From NCBI RefSeq assembly GCF_016862515.1, contig NZ_BONC01000001.1, positions 288,050-352,049 of the forward strand: 64,000 nt of DNA, in the 5' to 3' direction. Below are positions 14,715 to 22,908 of the stretch, piece by piece; the first letter of the stretch is position 1, and each line of letters begins with the position of its first letter. The DNA comes from Asanoa iriomotensis. Lineage in GTDB: Bacteria > Actinomycetota > Actinomycetes > Mycobacteriales > Micromonosporaceae. A model generated the notes under the pieces. The model searched no databases. It was given only the letters and a program-made list of their open reading frames with translations, and was not told the origin of the DNA. Position numbers and translations under genes: made by a program.

Positions 14715-15575
14715 CTATCGGCGCCCTCCCGCCACCCAGGACTCGTGTGAGGCGCGGACCCGGTCCCAGACGGTCGCGCGTTCGGCGGTCGTCACGTCGT
14801 CGATGCCGATGTTGAACAGGCCCGTGAGCATGCCCCACCACTCCTCGCGGTTGGTGACCTCGCGTCTGGCCTGGCCCGTCGCGGTCACCGTGGTCAGGGT
14901 CAGCCCGCGCAGGATGTCGGCGCCCGCGACGTGCCGGCGTTGTGCCGTCAGCGTGCGGACGAAGCCCGACGTCGGTGACGTGGACAGCTCCTCGTGCATC
15001 TGCGCGAAGTCGGCCGGCACCGCCTCCTTGGCGCGGAAGTCCATGCCCTCGAAGCTGCCGATCGGAGCATGGGTCAGGCGCCAGCCGTCGGGCTCGGCGT
15101 CAGAGCGGTCCAGGTGGAGGTCGTAGGGGCCCTGGCGGAACGGGCCGGGCGCCAGCGGCACCGGTGCGTGCAGGCCGTCGCCCAGCCCCACGTCGACGAA
15201 CCAGACACCGGCCGGGCACTTGGGCGTCGGCAGGCCGTGCACCGTCAGCACCAGGTGGTTGCCGTTGGCGCCGACCGGCGAAGGGACGCCGCGGCCCTGG
15301 ACGCCGCCGAGGTGCCAGCGGACGTCGTAGCCCAGCGCGGACAGCAGGGCCGACAGCGCGCCGTTGACGTGGTAGCAGTAGCCGCCGCGGCCTAGTCGGG
15401 CGACGCGGTCGGCGGACTCGTGCGGGTCGACGCGGGTGGTGCGGCCGAGGTGGATGTCGAGGGTGGTGTAGGCGATGCGCTCGGCGTGGGCGCGGTGCAG
15501 CGCCGCCAGGGCGGGTGCGCTCGGTGGCTCGGCGCGCAGCCCGAGGCGGCTGAGGTAGGTGGGGACGTCGACCAT
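14715..15575 (-). CDS. nat: Arylamine N-acetyltransferase
   Basis: This 286-residue enzyme moves acetyl groups from acetyl-CoA to arylamines or hydrazines through a Cys-His-Asp triad. The Cys is in GRGGYCYHVNGAL, the His in NHLVLTVHG and the Asp in FVDVGLGDG. The N-terminal YLSRLGL and the LHRAHAERIAYTTLDIHLG segments are standard for NATs. The ATG at 15575 matches the usual NAT start; the open frame continues upstream but only as shadow sequence. In actinomycetes such genes serve detoxification or, in some clusters, amide synthase chemistry; no cluster is present here, so detoxification is more likely. It is divergent from an MFS gene. Confidence 0.9.
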   Translation of the reverse strand: MVDVPTYLSRLGLRAEPPSAPALAALHRAHAERIAYTTLDIHLGRTTRVDPHESADRVARLGRGGYCYHVNGALSALLSALGYDVRWHLGGVQGRGVPSPVGANGNHLVLTVHGLPTPKCPAGVWFVDVGLGDGLHAPVPLAPGPFRQGPYDLHLDRSDAEPDGWRLTHAPIGSFEGMDFRAKEAVPADFAQMHEELSTSPTSGFVRTLTAQRRHVAGADILRGLTLTTVTATGQARREVTNREEWWGMLTGLFNIGIDDVTTAERATVWDRVRASHESWVAGGRR

Positions 15576-15636
15576 GGGGAGACCGTACAGCGGCGGTCTG
15601 ACGGTTTTTCGGCCCTGCGCGGGGTATTCGCTGTTG

Positions 15637-17052
15637 ATGAGGGGCCGGCTTGCGGCAGCGCTCGGCGGGCCGGTCCGGGCGCGCGTGATCATCCTGTTGG
15701 CGGTGGTCCTCGCGCTGAACTCCGCGGACAGCGGGACGATCGGTGCGGTCGCCGCGCCGCTGGAGGCCGACCTCGGGATCTCGCACGCCCAGCTCGGGCT
15801 ATTCGCCACCGTCTCGTCCGGGGTCGGCGCGGTCGCCGCGCCGGTGGCGGGCGTGTTGGCCGACCGGACCACGCGGGTCCGGCTGCTCGTCATAACCATC
15901 GCCGTCTGGAGCGCGTCGATGGTCGTCGGCGGGCTGGCGCCGAACTACCTCTGGCTGCTGCTCTCCCGGATCACGCTCGGCGCCGCGGTGGCCGCCGCCG
16001 GACCGATCGTGGCGTCGCTGATCGGCGACTTCTTCGCACCGAACGAACGGGCCAAGATCTACGGCTGGGTGCTCACCGGCGAGCTCGTCGGCGCCGGCCT
16101 CGCGCTGCTGGTCGGCGGCGACGTGGCCGCCTGGCTGACCTGGCGGGCGCCGTTCCTCGGCCTCGCGGCGATCAGCCTCGGGCTGGCGGCCGCGCTGTGG
16201 CGCCTGATGCCCGAGCCCCGGCGCGGCGGCGCCGGGCGCCTGCCACCGGGCCGGCTCAGACACCACGACGCCGCCGCCGAGGCCGACCAGGCCAAGGCCA
16301 CCATCCTGGAGGAGGGCGTGCTGCCCGACCCCGACCGGGTGCTGCGCCGCGATCCGGACAAGATGACCTTCTGGCAGGCGGCACGGTACGTGCTGGGCAT
16401 CCGGACCAACCGCACGCTGATCATCGCGACGGCGGTCGGCTACTTCTTCTTCGCCGGCCTGCGCACGTTCGCGCTGCTCTTCGCGCTGGACCGGTACGGC
16501 CTGCCGCAAGCGCTCGTCAGCCTGGTGATCATCCCGATCGGCCTGGGAGCCGTGTTCGGCACGCTCTTCGGCGGCCGGTTCACGGACCGTCTGGTGCGCC
16601 GCCGGCGCACGAACGCGCGGGTGACGGTGCCGGCGTACGCGTACTCGGCGGCCGCCCTGGTCTTCCTGCCCGGCCTGGTCCTGGCGAACATCTGGCTATC
16701 GGTGGTCTTCTTCACCCTCGGCGCCTGCTTCCTGGCCAGCGCGAACGCGCCCCTGGGCGCGGCCCGCCTCGACATCGTCCCGTCGGCGTTGTGGGGCCGC
16801 GCGGAGAGCGTGCGCACGGTCCTGCAACTGGCCGCGGAGGCGGCGGGCCCGATCGCCTTCGGCTTCGTCGCGGACGAGTTCGGCGGCATGAGCGGCCGGG
16901 GCGCCGGCCTGCGCGACGCGTTCCTGGTCATGCTGGTGCCCCTGCTGGTCAACGGCCTCTGGCTGTTGCGCGCGCGACGCAGCTACCGCACGGACGTGGC
17001 GACCGCCGCCGCGGCCCGCCCGGCGGCCGAACCCGTCACCGAACGGGCCTGA
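15637..17052 (+). CDS. MFS transporter (12 segments)
   Basis: This 471-residue carrier has about 12 hydrophobic segments, the loop 2-3 motif GVLADRTTRVRLL, and a long central cytoplasmic loop with charged residues (about 205-250). The start is taken as ATG at 15637, just before the first helix; TTG at 15634 is also possible. It is divergent from the arylamine N-acetyltransferase with a 61-base gap. A role in moving a drug or metabolite is likely, but the substrate cannot be assigned. Confidence 0.82.
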   Translation: MRGRLAAALGGPVRARVIILLAVVLALNSADSGTIGAVAAPLEADLGISHAQLGLFATVSSGVGAVAAPVAGVLADRTTRVRLLVITIAVWSASMVVGGLAPNYLWLLLSRITLGAAVAAAGPIVASLIGDFFAPNERAKIYGWVLTGELVGAGLALLVGGDVAAWLTWRAPFLGLAAISLGLAAALWRLMPEPRRGGAGRLPPGRLRHHDAAAEADQAKATILEEGVLPDPDRVLRRDPDKMTFWQAARYVLGIRTNRTLIIATAVGYFFFAGLRTFALLFALDRYGLPQALVSLVIIPIGLGAVFGTLFGGRFTDRLVRRRRTNARVTVPAYAYSAAALVFLPGLVLANIWLSVVFFTLGACFLASANAPLGAARLDIVPSALWGRAESVRTVLQLAAEAAGPIAFGFVADEFGGMSGRGAGLRDAFLVMLVPLLVNGLWLLRARRSYRTDVATAAAARPAAEPVTERA

Positions 17053-17130
17053 GCCGCACGGCTGTCGGGGCGACGCGGAGCCGCCGCGCGTACGCCACAA
17101 TCACGTCAGCGACGGCGCGGGAGGCTGGGC

Positions 17131-19890
17131 ATGGGTGATCCGATGGCCGCCGGGCACCCGCTCGTGGGGCGCGAGCCGGAACTGGCGCGGCTCTTCGGCA
17201 TGATCGACCAGATCGCGGCGCGCGGGGGCGCCCTCGTCGTCCGCGGTGAGGCGGGCATCGGAAAGTCCACCCTGCTCGCGGCTGCCACGCGGCGGGCGCG
17301 CGAGCGCGGAGCGCGGGTAGTGACGACGGCCGGCACGCAGTCGGAGGCGCGGTTGGCCTTCGGCGGCCTGCATCAACTCCTGCTGCCGTTCCTCGACCTG
17401 GTCCGGCACCGTCCCGACCCGCAGCGCAAGGCCCTCGACGTGGCGTTCGGCGTCACCGAAGGGGACGCGCCGGACCTGTTCCTGGTCGGCCTGGCCGCCC
17501 TCGGACTGCTCACCGAGCGGGATGCGCAGACACCGCTGCTGCTGGTGATCGAGGACGCGCACTGGCTCGACCGCTCGTCGGCCGAGGTGCTGGCATTCGT
17601 CGCGCGCCGGCTGGAGATGGAGCCGGTGGTCCTGCTCTTCGCGGTGCGCGACGGCGTGCCGAACGTCCTCGACGAGACCGGCCTGCCCGACCTTGTCGTG
17701 CGCGGCCTGGCCGACGCCGCGTCCCGCACGCTGCTCGACGCGCACGGCGGAGCCGACCTGTCCGGCGACCTCCGGGCGCGGATCCTCGCGGAGGCGGCCG
17801 GCAACCCGCTGGCCCTGATCGAGCTTCCGCCCGCGGCCGCCGGCCTCGACCCGGCCCGGCACTGGGAGCCGCTGCCCCTGTCGGCGCGACTGGAGGCCAC
17901 GTTCGCCACCAGACTGACCACTCTGGACACCGACGCACGCAAACTTTTGCTGCTGGCGGCACTCGAAGACGGCACGATGGCGGAGCTGAACCAGGCAGCC
18001 GAAGAGCTGCTCGGCACGCGGTTCGACATGGCACATTGGACGCTCGCCGAGGCGGCCGGGCTGGGCCGGGTCGGCGACGACGGGTTCCGGTTCCGGCACC
18101 CGTTGATCAGGTCGGCCGTCTACCAGTCCGCCGGCGGGGCCCAGCGCCGGCAGGCGCACGCCGCGCTCGCCCGCGCCTTGGCCGGCGACCCGGACCGGGC
18201 CGTCTGGCACCGGGCGGCCGCCGCACCCGGCCCGGACGAGGACGTCGCGTCGGCGCTGGACGCCGCGGCGGTGAGGGCGCGGGACCGGGGCGGCCTCGAC
18301 GTCGCGTTCGCGGCGCAGGAGCGGGCTGCCGCGCTGACCGCCGATCCGCGGCTGCGTGCGCTCCGGCTCGCCCGGGCCGGGAACCTCGCCAACCAACTCG
18401 GCCGGTCGACGGACGCGGTGCGGCTGCTCCGGGCCGCACTCCAGGTTGGACACCTGCCCGCGCACGAGGCAGCGATGGCCGCGTTCGATCTGGAGACGCT
18501 GACGAGAGCCTGGTCCGGCGAGGCCACGATCCGGCGGTTCGCGCGGATCGCCGAGGACCTCGCCGACCGCGGTCAGCACCGGCGAGCCCTCGAAAGCCTG
18601 GCCACGGTGTCGGTACGGGCCAACTGGGACCAGCTCGACGACCGCACGAGGCAGCACGTGTCCGCGTTCGTCGCGCGGCTCCCGGTGGCCGCCGACGACC
18701 CGCAGCGGCTGGCGGCTCTCGGCCTGGTCGATCCGGTCCACCGGGGCCGGGAGGTGATCGCCCGGGTAGCCCGGATGTCGCCGGCCGGGATGCCCGACCC
18801 CGACGAGTCGATGGCGGTCGGTCGGGCCGCCATGGCGGTGTGGGCCGACAACCTGGCTCTGCCGTTCCTGCGCGCCGCGGTGGCCGGATACCGGGCCGAC
18901 GGCCGGCTGGCCCGGCTCGCACAGGCCCTCATGTACGAGGCCTGGTCCGACGTCAACTGCGGCGCGGTCCGCAACGCGTTCACTAGCGCCGCCGAGGCGG
19001 GGAGCCTCGCCGGGGAGGCCCGCCAGATCCGGTTCGGGCGCGCCGCGAGCCTCGCCCACGCCATCGCCGCCGCCGAGTTGCGCGAGGAGGACACCGCCGA
19101 GCGCCTGATCGCCGACGCGGAGGCGGCGCTGGTGCCGATGGGCCCCAACCCACAGCTCTCGCTGGTCGCGTTCGCGCGGGGCCGGGTCGCGCTCGCGGCC
19201 GAACGCCCCGGCGAGGCGTACGACCATCTCCTCCGCATCTACACGCCCACGGACCCGTCCTACCAGCCGTACGTGGCCGGCTGGGCGCTCGCCGACCTCG
19301 TGGACGCGGCCGTCCGCGGCGATCGGGACCTCGCCGTGCTCCACGGTCTGTTGCCGCAGTGGGCGGAGACCGCGGCCGCGATGGGCGCGCCGCACCTCGA
19401 GGTCCAGGTCGCCTACGCGGCCGCGCTGGTCGCCGACCGGGAGACCGCCGAACACCGGTACCAGGCCGCGCTGGCGACGAGCACCGGCGGCTGGCCGTTC
19501 TACACGGCCCGCACCCAGCTCGCGTACGGAGGCTGGCTGCGCCGGCACCGTCGGGGCGGCGACGCCCGTGCGCCCCTGCGCGAGGCCGCCCGGGTCTTCG
19601 ACGCGCTGGGCCTGCTGCGCTACGCGGACCGCGCGCGCCGCGAGCTGCGCGCGTCCGGCGAGCGCGCACGCCGGCGCGTGGCGGAGGCCTGGACCGAGCT
19701 GAGCCCGCAGGAGCTGCAGATCGCGCAACTGGCGGCCGAGGGCCTCTCCAACCGCGACATCGGCGAACGGCTCTACCTCTCACACCGGACGGTGAGCACA
19801 CACCTGCACCGCCTGTTCCCGAAGCTGGGCATCACCTCACGCACCCAGCTCCGCGACGCGCTCCAGCCAGAGCAAGAGGCCGTCATTTGA
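17131..19890 (+). CDS. LAL-type (MalT-like) LuxR family regulator
   Basis: This 919-residue regulator combines an N-terminal AAA/NACHT-like ATPase with a C-terminal LuxR helix-turn-helix. Walker A is GEAGIGKST near residue 45, and Walker B is LLLVIEDAHWLD near residue 145. A long helical region, likely TPR-like, covers about 380-840. The HTH region is ELSPQELQIAQLAAEGLSNRDIGERLYLSHRTVSTHLHRL, near 855-895. A GGGAGG ribosome binding site 6 bases before the ATG fixes the start. LAL proteins bind ATP and often activate pathways; here the same-strand SnoaL-like, hydrolase and DUF genes are the nearest possible targets. Confidence 0.9.
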   Translation: MGDPMAAGHPLVGREPELARLFGMIDQIAARGGALVVRGEAGIGKSTLLAAATRRARERGARVVTTAGTQSEARLAFGGLHQLLLPFLDLVRHRPDPQRKALDVAFGVTEGDAPDLFLVGLAALGLLTERDAQTPLLLVIEDAHWLDRSSAEVLAFVARRLEMEPVVLLFAVRDGVPNVLDETGLPDLVVRGLADAASRTLLDAHGGADLSGDLRARILAEAAGNPLALIELPPAAAGLDPARHWEPLPLSARLEATFATRLTTLDTDARKLLLLAALEDGTMAELNQAAEELLGTRFDMAHWTLAEAAGLGRVGDDGFRFRHPLIRSAVYQSAGGAQRRQAHAALARALAGDPDRAVWHRAAAAPGPDEDVASALDAAAVRARDRGGLDVAFAAQERAAALTADPRLRALRLARAGNLANQLGRSTDAVRLLRAALQVGHLPAHEAAMAAFDLETLTRAWSGEATIRRFARIAEDLADRGQHRRALESLATVSVRANWDQLDDRTRQHVSAFVARLPVAADDPQRLAALGLVDPVHRGREVIARVARMSPAGMPDPDESMAVGRAAMAVWADNLALPFLRAAVAGYRADGRLARLAQALMYEAWSDVNCGAVRNAFTSAAEAGSLAGEARQIRFGRAASLAHAIAAAELREEDTAERLIADAEAALVPMGPNPQLSLVAFARGRVALAAERPGEAYDHLLRIYTPTDPSYQPYVAGWALADLVDAAVRGDRDLAVLHGLLPQWAETAAAMGAPHLEVQVAYAAALVADRETAEHRYQAALATSTGGWPFYTARTQLAYGGWLRRHRRGGDARAPLREAARVFDALGLLRYADRARRELRASGERARRRVAEAWTELSPQELQIAQLAAEGLSNRDIGERLYLSHRTVSTHLHRLFPKLGITSRTQLRDALQPEQEAVI

Positions 19891-19955
19891 CGTACGCGAC
19901 CCGCCAGGTGGATGTCTAGGTTCGAGTCCGTTCTCACCTGCCGGAGGGAGGGCTC

Positions 19956-20411
19956 GTGCTTTACCGATCCATCGTCAAGCAGCGAATTCGCCAGGCGTTC
20001 GACGACGTGAACAACCGTCGGTGGGACGAGCTGATGAAGTCGATCAGCCCGAATGTCCATCACCGCTTCGGCGGCGTACACGCGATCGGTGGTCAGCGTC
20101 ATGACCGGAAGACCTTACGCCTCTGGTTCGAGCGTCTGGCACGCGTGTTGCCCGATCTCCACCTGACGATCAACGACATCTGGGTGCAGGGCTGGCCGTG
20201 GCACACCATGGTCTTCGTGCAGTGGGACGGCACGGCGACCCTGCTCAACGGTGACCCGTACAGCCAACATGCCGTGCACGTCATCACCCTGCGCTGGGGC
20301 AAGATCGCCGCGCTCGACGTCTTCGAGGACTCGCAGGCGGTCGACCGTGCCCTTGCCGTGCAAGCGGCCGCCGGCCTCGACGAGGCCGTCGCCGCACCAA
20401 TCGTGAGTTAG
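19956..20411 (+). CDS. SnoaL/NTF2-like protein
   Basis: This 151-residue protein fits the SnoaL-like NTF2 superfamily: an N-terminal helix IRQAFDDVNNRRWDELMKSISPNVHHRFGG, then RKTLRLWFERLARVLPDLHLTINDIWVQG and a final strand region with IAALDVFEDSQ. Members are cyclases, isomerases or simple ligand binders. GTG at 19956 has a very strong GGAGGGAGGG ribosome binding site. Codon 54 is TTA, a rare codon here. It lies 19 bases upstream of the hydrolase gene and is likely in one operon with it and the gene after. Confidence 0.8.
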   Translation: MLYRSIVKQRIRQAFDDVNNRRWDELMKSISPNVHHRFGGVHAIGGQRHDRKTLRLWFERLARVLPDLHLTINDIWVQGWPWHTMVFVQWDGTATLLNGDPYSQHAVHVITLRWGKIAALDVFEDSQAVDRALAVQAAAGLDEAVAAPIVS

Positions 20412-20430
20412 AGCGACCCGGGAGGGCGAC

Positions 20431-21276
20431 ATGCCGCGGATCACCGTCGGAACCGAGAACGACGCGCCGATCGAAGTCCACTACGAGGATCACGGCAGCG
20501 GGGACCCGGTCGTGCTGGTGCACGGGTATCCGCTCAACGGGGACTCGTGGGAGCGCCAGGAACGCCAACTCCTGGCGCACGGCTATCGGGTGATCACGTA
20601 CGACCGCCGGGGGTTCGGGCGGTCGAGCCGACCCACCGTCGGCTACGACTACGACACCTTCGCGGCCGACCTCAACGACCTGATCGAGGCGCTCGACCTG
20701 CACGACGTCGTGCTCGTCGGCTTCTCGATGGGCTCGGGCGAGGTGACGCGCTACCTCGGCACCTACGGCTCCGGCCGGGTGCGCAAGGCCGCGCTGCTCG
20801 GCGCGATCCCGCCGTTCCTGCTCAAGACCGACGACAACCCCGAGGGCGTCGACCAGCAGGTGTTCGACGGCATCAAGGCGGCGATCCTCGAGGACCGCTA
20901 CGCGTACTTCACAGACTTCCTGAACAACTTCTACAACGTCGACAAGCTCATGCCCGACCGGATCAGCGAGCCCGCCTGGACCGCCAGCTTCCAGGTCGCC
21001 GCCGGCAGTTCGCCGTTCGCGACGTACGCCTGCGTGGACACCTGGCTCACCGACTTCCGCCGCGACCTGGCCAAGATCGACGTCCCGGTGCTGGTCGTGC
21101 ACGGCACCGAGGACCGGATCCTCCCGTACGAGGCGACCGCGGCGCGACTGCCGGCTCTGCTCGACGACGTCACGCTGGTCGCCGTCGAGGAAGGCCCGCA
21201 CAACATCGCCTGGACGCATCCGGAAGAGGTGAACAAGGCCCTGCTGGCGTTCCTGTCCGCGCCCGTGGCCGACTGA
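20431..21276 (+). CDS. Alpha/beta hydrolase, non-heme chloroperoxidase-like
   Basis: This 281-residue hydrolase closely follows the cofactor-free chloroperoxidase/arylesterase pattern: VVLVHGYPLNGDSWERQ (oxyanion region), TYDRRGFGRSS, the nucleophile elbow GFSMGSGEVTRYL, an acid in VVHGTEDRILP and the His in EEGPHNIAWTHPEEVN. Such proteins hydrolyse esters and can show perhydrolase activity. A GGGAGG ribosome binding site precedes the ATG. The next gene begins 1 base after the stop, so the two are almost surely cotranscribed. Confidence 0.9.
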   Translation: MPRITVGTENDAPIEVHYEDHGSGDPVVLVHGYPLNGDSWERQERQLLAHGYRVITYDRRGFGRSSRPTVGYDYDTFAADLNDLIEALDLHDVVLVGFSMGSGEVTRYLGTYGSGRVRKAALLGAIPPFLLKTDDNPEGVDQQVFDGIKAAILEDRYAYFTDFLNNFYNVDKLMPDRISEPAWTASFQVAAGSSPFATYACVDTWLTDFRRDLAKIDVPVLVVHGTEDRILPYEATAARLPALLDDVTLVAVEEGPHNIAWTHPEEVNKALLAFLSAPVAD

Positions 21277-21277
21277 C

Positions 21278-22168
21278 GTGGAAACCGACCCGGCCCCGGA
21301 GACGGTCGCCGACTGGAAGGCGGTGACCGACCGCCTGCTGATCAGCCGATGCTGCGCGTTCCACCGCAACCTGGAGATCTCGTCGCGCTACGCCTCGGTC
21401 TACCGTCGCCTGCCGGCCTGCTTCAAGTGGGCCGGCATGGCCGCGATCGCGTCGCACCACGTCCGGCTCGCGCTCTACCCGCTGCGGCTGGACGCCGATC
21501 GCACCGGCTACGTGGACATCCCGCACAGCCTGCGTCGGCGGCGGCTGCTGTTGACGCACGACGTCGACACGATCCGCGCGACGAACAACGCCATCTTCGA
21601 TGACATCTTCTGGGTTCATCTCGCCTACGCCGGCGAAGGCGACAGCGACGGCGACGGGATCGAGCGCCTGCGGGCGCTGCTGGGAGCCGACACCCACTAC
21701 GCGCCGGTCCTCGCCGGCTTCGAGGCGATCGACCGCGGCCGCCGCGTCCTGGCCGACGACACGGCGTCCGCCGGCGATCGGCGGACGGCGGCCGACCTCA
21801 TCTGGGCGGGCAACGTCCAGTTGCTCGAGCACGAGCAGCGCACCCTGGTGCAGCCACACTTCGACGGCCTGTCGTGCGCGTTCGCCCGGCTCGTCTCGAT
21901 CGGCTCGGCCACGAGCTTCGAAGTGCACGGCCTGCGGCGGGAAGCCGCGTACTTCACCTCGTTCTACCTCTACTCGATCCTGCACGGCCTGCGTGCCCAA
22001 CCGTGGCCGAGAATCACCCGCTACGACGACCGCTGGCGCTGGCTCGTCAGCAGCGTCGTCCCCCGCTTCCGCAAGTTCGACGCCAACGCGCTCCTCGTCG
22101 ATGCCAGCATGCGGCGGATCCTCGACCATTCGGAGCGCTACGCGTCGGTACCGTGTGTGCGACCTTGA
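21278..22168 (+). CDS. Conserved protein of unknown function (faint DUF2515 resemblance)
   Basis: I cannot name this 296-residue protein with confidence. It is soluble, with two neighbouring Cys near residue 24 and motifs that look conserved: RYASVYRRLPACFKWAGMAA, RATNNAIFDDIFWVHLAY and LLEHEQRTLVQPHFDGL. The order of these motifs recalls DUF2515 (Bacillus YppC type), also of unknown function. A distinct feature is the final WPRITRYDDRWRWL segment. GTG at 21278 starts 1 base after the hydrolase stop, so it probably works with that hydrolase or is tied to it in expression. A strong bidirectional hairpin follows. Confidence 0.6.
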   Translation: METDPAPETVADWKAVTDRLLISRCCAFHRNLEISSRYASVYRRLPACFKWAGMAAIASHHVRLALYPLRLDADRTGYVDIPHSLRRRRLLLTHDVDTIRATNNAIFDDIFWVHLAYAGEGDSDGDGIERLRALLGADTHYAPVLAGFEAIDRGRRVLADDTASAGDRRTAADLIWAGNVQLLEHEQRTLVQPHFDGLSCAFARLVSIGSATSFEVHGLRREAAYFTSFYLYSILHGLRAQPWPRITRYDDRWRWLVSSVVPRFRKFDANALLVDASMRRILDHSERYASVPCVRP

Positions 22169-22170
22169 AC

Positions 22171-22201
22171 GGGTCCACCGCGGCCGAACCGCGGTGGACC
22201 C
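22171..22201. terminator. Perfect 13-bp stem, bidirectional terminator
   Basis: GGGTCCACCGCGG (22171-22183) pairs fully with CCGCGGTGGACCC (22189-22201) around a 5-base loop. It fills the space between the convergent unknown gene and the phospholipase gene, so it can end transcription from both sides. Confidence 0.85.
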
Positions 22202-22213
22202 ACGGGGTGAGCG

Positions 22214-22756
22214 TCAGGAGCGGGCCAGGGCCGCTTCCTGGCGCCGCACCTCGGCGATCTGCGCCGCGGCCTTGTCCAGGTCCGCCTGGCTGACCGCGAC
22301 CTTGCCGAACGCCCGCACAGCCTGGTAGTAGGTCCAGGCCAGGCCGTCGCAGATGGGCTTCAACGCCACGTTGTAACGGGTGCAGACGCGCTTGAGGTCC
22401 TCGTAGAAGGCGCTGTCCAGACGCGACTTGTTGGCGCTGAACTGGCCCATCGCCTTGTAGTTGCGGTAACCGAAGTCGTGCCGGTAGCAGGAGAGCTCGA
22501 ACGCGAAGCCGAACGGGTTGTCGGGGCTGCTCGAGCAGTAGTCGGTGGACCAGTCGAAGTTGTACGCCTGCCACGCGCCCTGGTTGAGGCGGGCCGCGTT
22601 CCAGGCGTTGTAACTGGTGGCGCTGGTCTGGGTGAAGCTCGACAGGACGGCGAGCTTCTCGGCGTTCGTGACGGCGAGGGCGGGTGAGGCGATGCCGAGC
22701 AGCATCAGCAGGGCGAGCGCGCCGGCGGAGACGAGGGTGAGCAACCTACGAGGCAT
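22214..22756 (-). CDS. Secreted prokaryotic phospholipase A2
   Basis: This 180-residue exported lipase should release the sn-2 fatty acid from phospholipids in a calcium-dependent way. It has a signal peptide (residues 1-28, ending near ALA) and the prokaryotic PLA2 core: TDYCSSSPDNPFGF followed by CYRHDFGYRNYK with the catalytic His-Asp pair, as in the Streptomyces violaceoruber enzyme. Two more Cys sit near VCTRY and ICDGL, giving two likely disulfides. The ATG at 22756 has an AGGAGG ribosome binding site. The C-terminal extension of about 35 residues, rich in Ala and Glu/Lys, is longer than I expect for the compact enzyme. Confidence 0.9.
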   Translation of the reverse strand: MPRRLLTLVSAGALALLMLLGIASPALAVTNAEKLAVLSSFTQTSATSYNAWNAARLNQGAWQAYNFDWSTDYCSSSPDNPFGFAFELSCYRHDFGYRNYKAMGQFSANKSRLDSAFYEDLKRVCTRYNVALKPICDGLAWTYYQAVRAFGKVAVSQADLDKAAAQIAEVRRQEAALARS

Positions 22757-22869
22757 GGCTTGGGTACCTCCTGGGCAGGGCGCGGTGGGGGTGCCGCGCG
22801 GGTGGGTCCTCGGTGGTGGTCGAGGTGATCCACAGTCTTGGGACGCCCGGGTACGGACGCCCCTACCCA

Positions 22870-22888
22870 TGTTGGAGCCAAGCCAACA
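22870..22888 (-). promoter_or_regulatory. Inverted repeat in AT-rich upstream region of phospholipase gene
   Basis: TGTTGG (22870-22875) and CCAACA (22883-22888) are perfect arms 7 bases apart, next to an unusually AT-rich patch (about 22888-22912). The patch lies between the end of the aminotransferase gene and the phospholipase gene, about 115 bases before the phospholipase ATG, and probably holds its promoter. Confidence 0.35.
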
Positions 22889-22908
22889 AGAATGTAAATA
22901 AATGAATA

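Noticed and set aside
13049..14815. Long plus-strand frame through the repeat array (588 codons)
   Set aside because: It is antisense to SDR, EXPERA and MmcQ genes and reads the GC-rich repeat as Arg/Ala/Gly strings without any domain.
17101..19728. 875-codon minus-strand frame
   Set aside because: It lies antisense to the LAL regulator, which has clear Walker and LuxR motifs; the minus frame has none.
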